Below, piece after piece: positions 13,218 through 23,980 of a DNA stretch of 64,000 nucleotides (position 1 is its first letter; every line of letters begins with the position of its first letter). The stretch is from Megalonaias nervosa (Eukaryota; Mollusca; Bivalvia; Unionida; Unionidae): the NCBI GenBank assembly GCA_016617855.1, contig JAECUM010001792.1:62001-126000 (forward strand), read 5' to 3'. The position numbers and the translations under genes were made by a program. The notes beneath the pieces are model-generated. The model saw only the letters and a program-made list of their open reading frames with translations. It did no database searches and had not been told where the DNA came from.

Positions 13218-13468
13218 CCTGTTGTTGTTGTTGTTGGGTTTAATGCCATTTTTCAGCACAAGATAGGCTATACATGGCAGCCAATATAACTGGTGGAGGA
13301 AGAACCCTGGAAAACCCTGGGAAGAGCCACCAACCCACGAGAAGTTACTGGCAGGCTTTCTCATGTACCCATGTTAGCCGAGCCTGAGACTCGAACTCAC
13401 GCAGACAGGTGAGATGGCAGTGTTCCATAATGATGAGCGATTTAGACCACTTGGTCACTTGGGGCCCC
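13218..13468 (-). mobile_element. tRNA-derived SINE, minus strand
   Basis: Read on the minus strand it begins with a GGGGCCCC..AAGTGACCAAGTGGTC head and has a B-box-like GAGTTCGAGTCTC segment. The body contains AACCCACGAGAAG-type sequence in reverse, then TGCCATGTATAGCC..TTGTGCTGAAAAATGGC, and ends in an (AAC)n tail. It is flanked by a short duplication, CCTAGATG at 13210-13217 and 13469-13476. Same family as 49756-50011, 50047-50292 and 40484-40705. Confidence 0.85.
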
Positions 13469-13484
13469 CCTAGATGTCTAATAA

Positions 13485-14375
13485 AAGGCAACCTTCAGTG
13501 TATGATTTGTAAAACATGTGACCTTGACATCAAGGTCAAAAGGCTAAGCATATATGTCACACAATGAAGTGTTTCAGCTTCATTAGTATTCTTCTTAAGT
13601 ATGAAAAGAATCCGTCATGTGGTTTAAGAAAATGAGACAAAACTTGAATCAAAACTTTGATGTAACTTTTGTATTGTTGTGACGTTGACCCCAAGGTGAA
13701 AGGAGCAAATAAGAATGTCAAAGACTGAATGACCTCAGTTTTATAATATTTCATCCCATGTATGAAAAAATCTATCAAGGGTTTTAGAAAATAAAAGCGA
13801 ATAAACAAATTTTAACCCAAACTATAACACGTTTTGTGTGTGTGTGTGTGTGTGAGACTCGGACTTCAAAGTCGATGGGGCAAGTAAGCATGCTGCACAA
13901 TGAATTCTCTTAACTTCATAATAATTCAATGCAAGTATGACAAGAATCCATTAAGGGATTTAGGAAACAGAATTAAATGAAAATAATTTTAAACAAAACC
14001 TTGGCACAAAGTTTTCTAAGACTATGGGCTTGGCCCCATGGTCAAAAGGCAGGCAAATATGTTGAAGAATGAATTGCTTAGCATTGTAATGATTAATCCT
14101 AAGCAAGAATAAAATCCATGAAAAGGTTTAGGAAATATAAGCAAATGGAAAAATGGCAAATGGAAAAACCTTAAGAAATACCTTGGCACAACAACATTGC
14201 AAACACCTTGATCTCAAGGTCAAAAGAACAAGCAAGCATGTAACAGAAAAAAACTGTCTAAGCTTCAAAACTATTTATACCAAATATGATGAGAATCCAT
14301 CACAGGGTTTAAGAAATAAATACAAATGGAAAATGTTAGGCAAAACCTTAACAATCACAGGCTGTAAATGATATA
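13485..14375 (+). repeat. ~175-bp tandem repeat carrying TGACCTTGA-N2-TCAAGGTCA palindromes
   Basis: About five diverged units share GTGACCTTGACATCAAGGTC-like sequence, then GCAAGCATGT, then AATGAATT..TTAGCTTCATAAT, then TATGA(C/A)AAGAATCCAT, then AGGGTTTAGGAAA. The palindrome is exact in unit 1 (13519-13538). A 7-bp-arm version with the same 2-bp spacer is at 14205-14220. A degraded version is at about 13679-13698. A (GT)n tract at about 13834-13852 interrupts the third unit. Related sequence occurs at 46.3, 48.3-49.2, 53.4-53.8 and 62.6-63.6 kb. Confidence 0.75.
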
Positions 14376-14400
14376 ACTAACTCACTGAAGTAAATGAAAG

Positions 14401-14403
<3 letters not shown>

Positions 14404-14479
<76 letters not shown>
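14404..14479. repeat. (AT)n microsatellite, about 76 bp
   Basis: Uninterrupted TA/AT run; self-complementary and able to extrude as a hairpin. Confidence 0.98.
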
Positions 14480-14482
<3 letters not shown>

Positions 14483-15414
14483 TGATGTAATCTTGTAAAG
14501 TAAAAGAGACCTTAATCAAAACAAAACATTTTTTCAAACAGTTATTTAAATATTGTTTGTTTAAATACATTTTAAAAGAAATTTAAGAGTTATCTTTTGC
14601 AAATTTTTCAGTTTGAATTCTATGAATTTACATTCTTGAATATAAAGTTTTATTTAAAGGAGTTGATTCAGCAAAGGGTTCTTTTTATTTTATTTCCTTC
14701 GAATATATTTTGCACATTTTGAAAAGCACATAGAAATGACAAAATCTGCAGACAAGTGATTTATATAAGTCATTTGTCCCCGACACTGAACAAGTGAATG
14801 TGGAAAAAGTGACTAAACTTGCATGTATCTATTAACAGGCACAAACATTTAATCAGGTCATCAACAAATGCAAGTAAAGATGCAGATCATTGTTAATTTG
14901 CATAGGTCAAGCAATTTAGGTCTAATCATGCGAACAAATTGTTTTTCCACTTAACTTTTCAAGTTCAAAATGCACAGACAACTAAAAATATGCAAAGTCA
15001 TATGAATGGAATGAAAATGTAGTTAGGTCATCTAACTATGCAAACAAGCATAATAAATTTGTCTACATCACCTGGCTTTTGCAATATCATAATAAATACA
15101 AAAACAACTAGTCTGCAAGGGACTGACAGATGTACAGATAAATGCAAGTACTGGTGTACTGACACAGAAAAAGACTGAAAGGTGCAAGCCATTATGTCCC
15201 TGCAGCCCTTGCATTGCTGGTATAACAAAAATTGTGGGCAACATCTCCCAAGAATTGTGTTTAAATAGTTGAAACAGTAACACTTTGATTGTACTAGAAT
15301 TAACGTACCACAAAATATGGAACTTTCCTTATTAGTTAAAAAATAAGTCTACCAATGTACTGGCTGCAATGCTCATTGTATTTTCATAGACTGTACATCT
15401 GAATTAAAGTCATG
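14480..15414. other. No gene seen
   Basis: AT-rich intergenic sequence; short minus-strand frames without homology or splice support. Confidence 0.4.
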
Positions 15415-16485
15415 CTCGAGGGACTGACAAAGAGTGTTACAAAAGTATTAACAAAACAAGAGTCTTTCAAAGAGACTGATGCAATACTGCCTGAAAAGAA
15501 TTTCCCGGAATTCAAAATATGATTTCTTCTTTTTAACTGACAAGTATTGAAACAAATAAGCCTCTGTGGTGACCATATTGGATGTAAAATCAGCACCATT
15601 TAGGACCATCTAAACATCCTTATGAAACCCCTTATCAATATGATGATCCTTTCAGGAGGAGTAGCAATAACATGATTTTCAAGATGGCCATTATGGTGGC
15701 CATACTGGATGTCAATTGGAGTCATTTTGTTCATTTAAGTCCAACTAGACACCATAAAAGTCTTCTGATGAAAAGCCCATGTCATTACAACTTTTCATTT
15801 AGGATTAATGATAAGATTTTCAAGATGGCTGACATGATGGCTATATTGGATGTATGATTAGCACCATTTTCATTCTGGACCAAACAGACATCAAAAGAAG
15901 ACTTCTTGTGAAAATTTGGTGTTGATATGACTTTCCCTCTAGGAGCAGTAGCATTAAGAAGATTTTCATGACAGCAGCCACTGTGGCCAAACTGGATATA
16001 AGATCTGCATTATTTTCACTGAGGATCAACTAGACATCACAAGAAGTCATTGGGTGAAAATCCAATATTGATACCAGCATCCATTTAGGAGGAGTAGTGA
16101 TAACAAGACTTTTCAAGATGGCTAGCATCGTGGCCACAATAGGTAGGATCAGAAAATATTCATTTGGGACCACCTGGATATCATCTGAAGTCTTTGGTGA
16201 AAACCCTATGTCCATATGACTTTCCATTCATGAGTAGTGGTAATGTAGATTTTCAAGATGACTGCGGTAGTGACCATATTGGATGTCAAATCAGCACCGT
16301 TATCATTTTAAACTAAGTAGATATCATAAGAAATCATTTAATGAAAATTTCAAGCTGATATGACTTTCCATTCAAGAGGAGTAGCAATAGCAAGAATTTC
16401 AAGACAGCCACTGATTGCCATACTGAATACCCAGCAGCACCATTTTTAAGAAGTCTTCTGTCAAAAGGAACTGCAACAGTTCAGT
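15415..16485 (+). repeat. Array 2 of the ~127-bp repeat, with head block
   Basis: It begins with the shared head (ACAAGAGTCTTTCAAAG, then AAGAATTTCCCGGAATTCAA near 15495-15520). About seven units follow with CAAGATGGC(C/T), CATATTGGATGTC and CACCATTTTCATT motifs. A SINE-like sequence interrupts it at about 16488, and one more partial unit follows at about 16640-16722. Confidence 0.8.
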
Positions 16486-16487
16486 TC

Positions 16488-16625
16488 ACAGAGCTTCATA
16501 CTCAGGATCCAAGGGTCTTGGGTTCAATACTTGTCCAGACAAGCCCAGGTCAGCTGTCTTGGTGTGTGCTTGGGAAACACACTCAGTTGCTATTTCCTTG
16601 GAATGATATAGCCAAAAATGTGTTA
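16488..16625 (+). mobile_element. tRNA-SINE-like remnant
   Basis: Contains a B-box-like GGGTTCAATACTTGTCC and a downstream CTTGGGAAACACACTCAGTTG segment that resembles the conserved 'cttgggcaagacact' part of many invertebrate SINEs. The A box is weak and the copy is decayed. It sits inside the 127-bp repeat array. Confidence 0.45.
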
Positions 16626-16724
16626 ATAATGCTGAGAAAGCAATAACAAGTTTTTAAAGATGGATGCTATGGTGCCCGTACTAGTAATCAGATGTGCACC
16701 ATTTTCATTTAGGATGAACAAGAC

Positions 16725-16918
16725 AGCATACACAACCAAATCTGCATCTGTTCCAATCTCATGTCCAGATTGCTAATACAAATCACTCATACTGTCTGAG
16801 GATTTGCAGCACTGAAAACTCTGTACATGTGGAAATGTACCTTCTGCCTCTCTGCAAACTTTATTTCAGGTAGAGAAATCTCAAAAACTTCTTTGATATT
16901 TGATTGAGTACTTTGCAC
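16725..16918 (-). pseudogene. Decayed second copy of the NOV-like terminal exon (DUF3883 C-terminal half)
   Basis: On the minus strand a TTTCAG-type acceptor at 16919-16924 is followed by a reading frame closely parallel to the true last exon at 31419-31219. The frame starts VQSTQSN, continues KEVFEISLPEIKFAE, then RVFSAANPQTV, then SNLDMRLEQ. An in-frame TGA at 16787-16789 replaces an arginine codon of the true exon, and the normal stop is absent. The second residue, lysine in the true exon, is glutamine here. Homology ends at about 16725, where the 127-bp repeat resumes, and at the acceptor on the other side. No other NOV exon was found near it, so this is a single-exon copy and not a second gene. 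Splicing into it is possible in principle but would truncate the domain. Confidence 0.85.
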
Positions 16919-16925
16919 CTGAAAC

Positions 16926-17273
16926 AGAATCACAGATTTAAATTTTTACTGTTTTTAATTTCCAAGGATTTCTAAAGTTTTAAATAACCATATAATACTG
17001 TGAAAGACATGTATTAAAAAGTGTAACATGATATCCAGCCATCAGTTGTGTGTGAAGAGTAAGATTAACTTAATTTTCTCAAAGTCATTTCCACATTTGT
17101 TTAGTCTTTCCTTCATAGCTGTGAGTGGGCAAGGCTGTAGGATAATAACTTGACAGTTTCACCCTATCTTTTTAGATGCAAACCTACCAGAACACATCAT
17201 GCAAAAAACAATTTTTTTTAACTACCAAACCACCCCAACAGTTTTGTTTATAAAAAGCAAATTTTTAAATAAG
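16926..17273. other. No gene seen
   Basis: AT-rich spacer between the pseudo-exon and the DIRS-like element. Confidence 0.4.
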
Positions 17274-17274
17274 T

Positions 17275-17449
17275 TATGTTTCTCCGAGAATACTTACCCA
17301 ATCACATTACATTAGGAATACTAGCCTGCTACCTCGTGAATCTTGCCCTATTAAATGAAGAAAATTTGTCTTTCCCTATCTTTATCAATAGACAAAGGGC
17401 AATAACTCTTGCCCATTACCTCTCCTTGATACCACCAGGTGTTGCCAGT
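17275..17449. repeat. DIRS-like inverted terminal repeat, 3' (low-coordinate) end
   Basis: Inverted counterpart of 22692-22866; similarity is clear throughout, with scattered substitutions and short indels. Confidence 0.85.
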
Positions 17450-17512
17450 TTTTATCTGAGTGAGATACTAACAGTGATGCTCACATGGCGGAGTGGTTGG
17501 GAGGGTGATTAA

Positions 17513-17603
17513 GTAATGTGATTAAGTATCCTTGGAGAAACATAATTTACTTAAAAATATGCTTTCTCCTTCAAATATGTTCCCAATTACTTTACATTGG
17601 GAG
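17513..17603. repeat. Internal complementary region of the DIRS-like element
   Basis: The segment 17513-17547 is the reverse complement of the outer edge of the low-coordinate terminal repeat (GTATCCTTGGAGAAACATAA against TTATGTTTCTCCGAGAATAC). The adjacent segment from about 17560 (TTTCTCCTTCAAATATGTTC) matches the outer edge of the opposite terminal repeat read inverted. A block complementary to both extreme ends, lying inside the 3' terminal repeat, is the feature DIRS elements are thought to use to template a circular intermediate. Confidence 0.75.
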
Positions 17604-18001
17604 AATAAGTAACATGAGGAGGGGATGCTGAACATCTGACCCCTACCTCGGGTATCCTTCTAGGGAAGAAGCAACACAGCCTGGGGTTATTTGACCTGTG
17701 ATTCTAACATACAGTTAAGAATATGATTATTGAAATCTTGCACCAGCAAATCCAGTGAAGCTTATTGACTGTGTTGATTGCTCCAGTTGGGTCTGGTGGC
17801 CATCTGTGCTGCTGCCACTGGACCCAACAGTTTCTAGGTTACCTCTGTGCCATTAAATCTCTGAAATGGAGGCTCAAAAAAGGTTGGCTCTGCCTGCCAG
17901 CCAACAGCTTCTACTATATCTCACATTGGAACATTGCATTTGAACGTGAGGCTTGCAAAGATTGGTCAAAACTTCTGAGGATTAATCTACATGAGGTTAC
18001 T

Positions 18002-18250
18002 CTGATCTTGTGAGACTTCAGAGTGCACCAAGTGTACAACCAACTTCAGCCATGAAGAAACGGCTTAAAGCATGATATCCTGTGTTCCGGCTCATACGAA
18101 TTGTTCAAAACTTCAGAGCAGTAAGTTATGTGCAGCAACTCTGATATGGTGAGACATAAGAGTATACCAAGTGTACGATCCACTTCAGCCCCAAAGAAAG
18201 TGCTTGAAAGATGATATCCAGTGTTCCAGCTCACACTGGAAGAAAAAAGT
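18002..18250. repeat. Two tandem copies of ~130 bp inside the DIRS-like element
   Basis: The blocks starting near 18002 and 18143 share GTGAGAC.T.AGAGT.(C/T)ACCAAGTGTAC, CACTTCAGCC and GATATCC.GTGTTCC.GCTCA segments. Confidence 0.7.
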
Positions 18251-18790
18251 ATTTGCTCATGCCACCACTTGCCTCTGTGTACTTCAAGTTAGTCCTTGAG
18301 AGCACAAACAGGATGCATAGCTGCTGTTCTCAATGTGGCTATGGAAGAGAGCGAGCAAGTGATGACTGTTTGACTACTGACAGATGGTAACCTGTGTTGG
18401 GCTATGAAGCCCGATGGTTTCATGAGAACCACCAAACCCTCCGATCTGAACTGAAGGGAATTCGGGATGATATAAAGGGGCATGCAGCTGTCTTACCCTG
18501 CATGCAGTAACTAAAGCTATCAGGAAACATAATCTGTATGATAGTGACTTTAGCAACATATATGGTGTAGGCTAGAAGTTCAAAGGGATTCGAATTGAGC
18601 CATGTTAAAACCCAGGATTGGATCCCTTTGGAGATAAACTAAGGGATTGATCTCAATATTGTCTAAAAGATCTGATAGGTCTCTATCCTGTCTAAAAACA
18701 TGTTTGCCATGATGCCGGAATGTGTCCAATATTATGGGGAGGTAGCCTTTGGTAGTGATTGGGGCCCAACTGTTTCTCCTCAAAGAGCCA
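18040..18790 (-). pseudogene. Tyrosine recombinase remnant of the DIRS-like element
   Basis: Minus-strand frames read DLSDLLD, then FLIALVTACRVRQLHA, then LPSVSSQTVITCSLSSIATL. These are recognisable as the catalytic region of DIRS/Ngaro recombinases, including the helix with the first catalytic arginine. The frames are split by several stops and shifts. The distal part (18000-18250) contains two tandem copies of about 130 bp. Confidence 0.7.
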
Positions 18791-19079
18791 GAAAGAAGTC
18801 GGCTAGTTGAGAGATAGAGGCATGCAGAAGGACGATGTGGTCGGTTACTCGCTAGATTCTCTCCACAATTAAAGGTTTGAGTTGTTTGACTCGAAAGGCT
18901 GTCCCAGTAAGAGCCTAAAATTCTAGAAGAAGAGGGTGGTCTGGACAGGGAAGGACCACCTGTAACAGTGGGTGCTGGAGAAGATTTGCATTGGACGGAA
19001 TCTATCTGGGTGTACTATCGCTAGTGAGAGTAGATTAGTAACCCAGGGCTTGTCCAGTCAGAGAGGGACTATTCTGACC

Positions 19080-19810
19080 CTATAACTTTTGGGTTATTTT
19101 TCGTATCAGCATCATGGGAGGGAGGCTCAGGCCCATGAATCCTTCCAAATGATTGACAGTGCATCCATGACCCAAGCTTTTGTGTGTGGAACTGGAGACA
19201 TGAAGGTGGGTAGCTTTTGTTTCCACCTCATTGACAAGAGGTTGATCATTGGATGCCCTTAAAGTGTGCAAATCCAAGTGAAGACTGATTGATGGAGGGA
19301 CCATTCTGTGTTGATGACATGACCAATTCTGGGTTGATTCCCAGCCAAGACACTGATGCTGTCGGGAATGTGTCTGATTTGTATGTTGATATGGAGACTG
19401 TTGCACCCATGTAGAAAATGTCAAATCAGAACACACAGGTCGAGTGATTTGTTGCCATCATGTTCGAAGAGGTAGGTCAATACCACAGAGTTGTTGGACC
19501 AAATGAAGACCATTATCACCTCAGAGGTGATCTTTAAAGAAATGAAAGGTATTGATGACAGCCTTGATTTCTAGGATGTTGATATGTAGAGGTCATTCCC
19601 TTGGCCCAGGCATTGCTGATGGTAGTGAAGGTCAGCAACAGGTAGGCACCCCCACTGTGCAAACTGGTGGTGATACCTACCATTACTTCTGCCCGGGGCT
19701 TCTAAAGCTTGATTCCAGTAGTCAGCCAACCTGGATTGCCCCACTGATGCAGGCATGATCATGACTGTTTGATTAAAGGGACATAAAACGGGTTGCAAAT
19801 GTGCTGGCAA
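19080..19810 (-). pseudogene. RNase H-like segment of the DIRS-like element
   Basis: The minus strand reads a NQTVMI..DASVGQS-like strand followed by LADYW (with a frameshift). Near 19560-19590 it reads NDLYI.ILEIKAVINTFHFF, the 'LEIKAV' signature of gypsy/DIRS-type RNase H domains. Several stops follow. The downstream part (19080-19436) is open for 118 codons but not recognisable. Confidence 0.6.
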
Positions 19811-19859
19811 GGCCCGCAGAAAGAGATGGACAAGCGGGATCTAGTCCACTACCATATAA

Positions 19860-20700
19860 TAAAATAAGGAGTTGCATGAACTCACCTGCTGAAACCCAAG
19901 TCCTGTTTGGAAATGGACTTGATGAGTTCAATGGTCTGGTAATGTGAACGTACACCAGATTCTGGTTGGTTAAGAACTCCATACCAAGATAGATGAAGTT
20001 CTTGGAAGGACAGAAGTCTGACTTTCCCAGTTTGTTAAAAGGCTTTGATGATCTAGAAGAGAAGGACAATCGTTCCCACCCTGGAGTAGTATAGAACTTA
20101 CCATGTGTTTCTGTAGGGTGACACCCAGGTATGCTGACATCAATGTAGATGACATTGGCCAGAACAGGAAGACAATGCAATCCATAGTTTGAGTGAAAGC
20201 CCAGGGGCTGATGTTGAGGCCAAAGAAAAGAACAGTGAAACAGTGTGGCAGTAAGCAAACTGGAGAAACTTGCGAGAGATGGGGTGGATAACGACTTTTT
20301 TGCATGCCAGATTGAGACTGATGGCACACTTGCCCCATCTGACGGAGAGGCAGATTGACCTCGCTCTCTCTATCATGAATTGGGTGAGGCCACTCCAGTT
20401 GATGGTGGGTTTCAACCTGCTTTTTCCATTCCAAAGAGGGAACAGCCTTGAGTAAAAGGCTGGGGATTGTGGCCATGCACAAGCTCTAGCACCCCGTTTT
20501 ATTTTTTGATGAGTGACCATATCTGCTGTTGTAGAAAAGCATCGACCTCCCAATCTGATGGTGTAGTCATGAAGAGGAGAGAGGGGATTGTTGATGAAAT
20601 AAACCCAAAGTCCCTCTGAATGACCTGGAACAGCCCCCACCCACTTTCTAAGGGAATAGGGAGGTTCAGTGACCTCAAAAACTGGTTTCATTCTGCCACT
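19860..20700 (-). pseudogene. Reverse transcriptase remnant of the DIRS-like element
   Basis: Three overlapping minus-strand frames together show the RT order: KPTINWSGLTQF (palm start), WGKCAISLNL..HPISRKFLQFAY, FFGLNISPWAFTQTMD (the LPFG box), a VIYIDV segment where the catalytic Y-x-DD should be, and NFIYLGMEF. At least two frameshifts separate them, and the second catalytic aspartate is not in frame, so the enzyme is dead. Confidence 0.75.
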
Positions 20701-21400
20701 GTACTAATGCATCATAGGGATTGATGTCAGTGCATGTGTGACTAGGGAGATTCCATCTTGAGGCCGCTGAACATCCCTTTACACTGACAGGGGCTGAGTG
20801 GTTCCAAACGCCCATGTGGGTTAAGCAGTGAGGTGGAGGTGTAGTTCCTGAGCTGCCTGCCTCTGAGCTTCCTCTTTTCTTCCTCCAAAGAAATGAGGAC
20901 CTGAACAGAGTTGTCCGGAAAGGGAGGGTATGATAAGGTAGGAGCAACATGGATCACACAAGAGACATGTTGTATCAAGAGTAGACTGACCGAACCTGTC
21001 AAAGAGTTGGTCATGGTATGATGAGCAGCCCTGGTCAATGACCCTAGCAATCCTGGCTGTTGCCTCCCACATGTGGCTGTTGCTGGCTGTCTGCAATGAC
21101 ATCTCTACCCAGCTCTGGTGGGCATGGAACAGATGAGCATACATATTAACCACTACTTTATTCTTGTCAAGTGCCAGAAGATTGGTTCTGAAGGTGTCTG
21201 TCACCGCAAGTTCATTTCTTTCTCCACAACAAGATATACTGATTCTTTTAAGCAGCAGTAGGGATGGGGGCATTCTGAAGTAGCCAACACCCAAAAAAGA
21301 AATTTTCTCATCGTTGGCTTGAAAGCTAACTTCAGTTCATTCCATGGTGGATTTGAAGGAGTTCTGTTGCACACAGTGTGCATTGAGGCCTAACTGGGTC
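20701..21400 (-). pseudogene. Possible gag-like region of the DIRS-like element
   Basis: A minus-strand frame of 157 codons (21294-20821) lies directly upstream of the RT remnant, where DIRS elements have their gag-like frame. The sequence has no motif I can name, so the assignment rests on position only. Confidence 0.35.
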
Positions 21401-22691
21401 TACTTGCAGCATTAGAGAAGACATACCAGGTGGTATGAAAACTCAATTCCATCCTTAATAAAACTTCACTAGCTCTCCCTTGTGGACAAGCAGTAAACAT
21501 ATGGAAGTCTGGCACTACCTGCAATGCCAGCTGGATTGCTCAGTGAATGGTTGGCCTGGAAGCTGGTTGTATAGAAGACAGTGTGGTTATCACCAGTACC
21601 GGCCGCTTCACAGGCAGGCTGGCCAGAAGATTTCTCAGTGAAATCTCCATCATAGCTAGAGCATGTCACTGATAGTACATTGGACTATGGACCTGGATCT
21701 AAGATCTCAGTAAATCATAGTTGGCTGGACCCTATGTTGGAATGGCTGGATGGCTGGCGATGGTGCAGTTTTAATATGCATTAGATCCAATGGATGGGGT
21801 GTGAATGGCTTGGTTGGCCCAGATGCTAGCAGTATACACGTGGTCCAGCAATCACCAGTACTGGCTGTACCAAAGGCCTGGTTGAACAGACAGATTTCTC
21901 ACTCAAATGTCCAGTAATGCCAAGTGAGTGACTAGACAGACAGATCTATCACTAAGATCCCCACATTAACTATTTGGCTGGATCATTTCAACGAAAAGAT
22001 CCTCATGCTGGGATGGCTAAACTGCTGGTGTCTGTTGGACTGCTGGTGTCGACTGGACTGATGTGTCAGCTGGATGGTTGGCGATGTCAGGACAGCTAGT
22101 GTCAGCCAGATGGTTGGTAAAAGTATGGCAGTATTAAATCCAACGGATCTGGCATGAACCCCCCCATGTGCTCATACTTACAGGTCCAAAGGCCATGCTT
22201 AGACATGGGGGGGGACTTACGCCTCGTGGACTGCCTAAAATTGGGGAATACCATCCAGTGAGTCTGTATTGCCAACAATGAACTGTAGGTTGTCTTCCTC
22301 AATTTATTCTATCTTCCTTTCCTTCAATGCTGAATACTGTGAATGTGCATGTCATGCATATAGTAAACATTCCTCCTGAAATGATACAAGAAGAGAAAAC
22401 AAAGCATAGATTAGCAAATTAGTATGTGACTAACTAGCAAATAGCAAAAACTGCCAATCAGTGTATAACTAATTACCTAAAATGTAAGCCCAGACTTCCA
22501 CTGACTATGTATTATAGACGCTGCATGTCAGAAACAGTGTATACATAGAATAAACAAAACAGGAGTTATGGTAGACTTCCATGCTCTGAAGTTGAATATA
22601 GATCATTTAGAGTGACAATCGGCTGAAACAAAACAAAGAACACAAACTAATGCAGAAACTAGTAATGTGTCTCTACAGCAGCAACGCTAAG

Positions 22692-22866
22692 AATTGGCAA
22701 CACCTGGTGGTATCAAGGGGAGGTAATGGGCAAGAGTTATTGCCCTTCATCTATTGATATTGATAGTGAATGAATTTTCACCTTTCAGTAGAGCTACATT
22801 CGCAAGGTAGTAGGCTAATATTCCTAATGTAATGTGACTGGTGAAGGTATTTGAAGGAGAAATATG
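22692..22866. repeat. DIRS-like inverted terminal repeat, 5' (high-coordinate) end
   Basis: Inverted counterpart of 17275-17449. Confidence 0.85.
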
Positions 22867-23914
22867 ATTTCCAGTCAATCTTATTAAGAAGATAGAGAAG
22901 TGGGGGAGGGGGGGGACAATATAGAGAGACTTTCCTTGATTGCATGATATATGACTGTGGCCTGTATAAACAGTACACTGTCATGTTTAATGCTCATGGA
23001 AAGCTATCACCACATAGCAGTTTAAACAGTTAATTGTTTTACAGGAAATTAAAAGGTACTGGTGGTCAGATATAACCACCACTGCACAAATTACTTAACT
23101 GACATTAGCCAGGGTGATTTTGTGTTGCAAATTGTTTCAGTACTACTTTCTGTTGGGGGTGGGAGGGATTTTTATTCTTTGCACATACTGACTGCAAAAA
23201 CCATACAGTGTTAACATTAGTCATTCTGGGATCATACTAAATCTGGCAACATTGTGAGATCATGCAGCATCAGGACAATACACAATACAGACTTCAATCC
23301 CAAAGGTAACTAACATGTTTAAACAATCACTGACCAACCATGTCACAAAAACTGTAGTGCTTTTCTTGCTATTTCATGGTTCCTAGCACAGCACAATCTG
23401 CAGTTTGTTGCTGCAGATCTCTTTTCAAACCTGTGTAAGGAAATGTGCCAGAATAATTATATCACTAAGAAATTCAGTTGCAGAGGAACAAAATGATTAC
23501 AAATTTCAAAAGATCTTTGGAAACATGTGCACAACAGTACCAATCAGTCTCTAATGAGTGTAAAGAACATTGCTAAGGGAACAATCATTTACTTTGTGTG
23601 CATGCGTTTGGGGTTGCAGGGGTAAAGTTTCATTATCCAGACAGTTTGAAACAAAAACTTCATCATGTTAGTTCACAAATAAAAATGGTCTTGAGATAAA
23701 AGAAACACAAATACCATGGCTAAAAAGAAAATCACAGCCACTTCCCGTTTCCTCTGGGGTTATTAAATGGTCAGTCTCTAATGACACCTGCAACACCTGA
23801 AACCCTCCACTGAACTAATGACAACAATAAAGTCTGCATCTAGTTAAAACTGTGTTCTGTTGTCTGATACACAAGCTTGGTTTATTTTTTTATTTAATTT
23901 CTGTGATTATGATC

Positions 23915-23917
<3 letters not shown>
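22867..23917. other. No gene seen
   Basis: Intergenic sequence without recognised structure. Confidence 0.4.

Positions 23918-23977
<60 letters not shown>
23918..23977. repeat. (AT)n followed by (GA)n microsatellite
   Basis: About 20 bp of AT repeat joined directly to about 38 bp of AG repeat. Confidence 0.97.

Positions 23978-23980
<3 letters not shown>

Larger units (their letters stand above)
17275..22866 (-). mobile_element. DIRS-like (tyrosine recombinase) retrotransposon, decayed coding, ends preserved
   Basis: Two inverted copies of about 175 bp bound the element (17275-17449 and 22692-22866). They share CACATTACATTAGGAATA, GGGCAATAACTCTTGCCCAT and ATACCACCAGGTGTTGCCA on opposite strands. 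Between them, on the minus strand and in order from the right, come a gag-like region, reverse transcriptase, RNase H-like and tyrosine recombinase remnants. This is the order of DIRS-type elements, which lack LTRs and an integrase. An internal complementary region lies just inside the low-coordinate terminal repeat. All coding segments are broken by stops and frameshifts, so the copy is not autonomous. The stretch 21400-22690 has no clear protein and holds degenerate GCTGGATGG-type repeats. Confidence 0.85.

Noticed and set aside
16725..16918. Second functional NOV gene
   Set aside because: Only the last exon is present, with an in-frame stop, and no upstream exon was found before the DIRS-like element.
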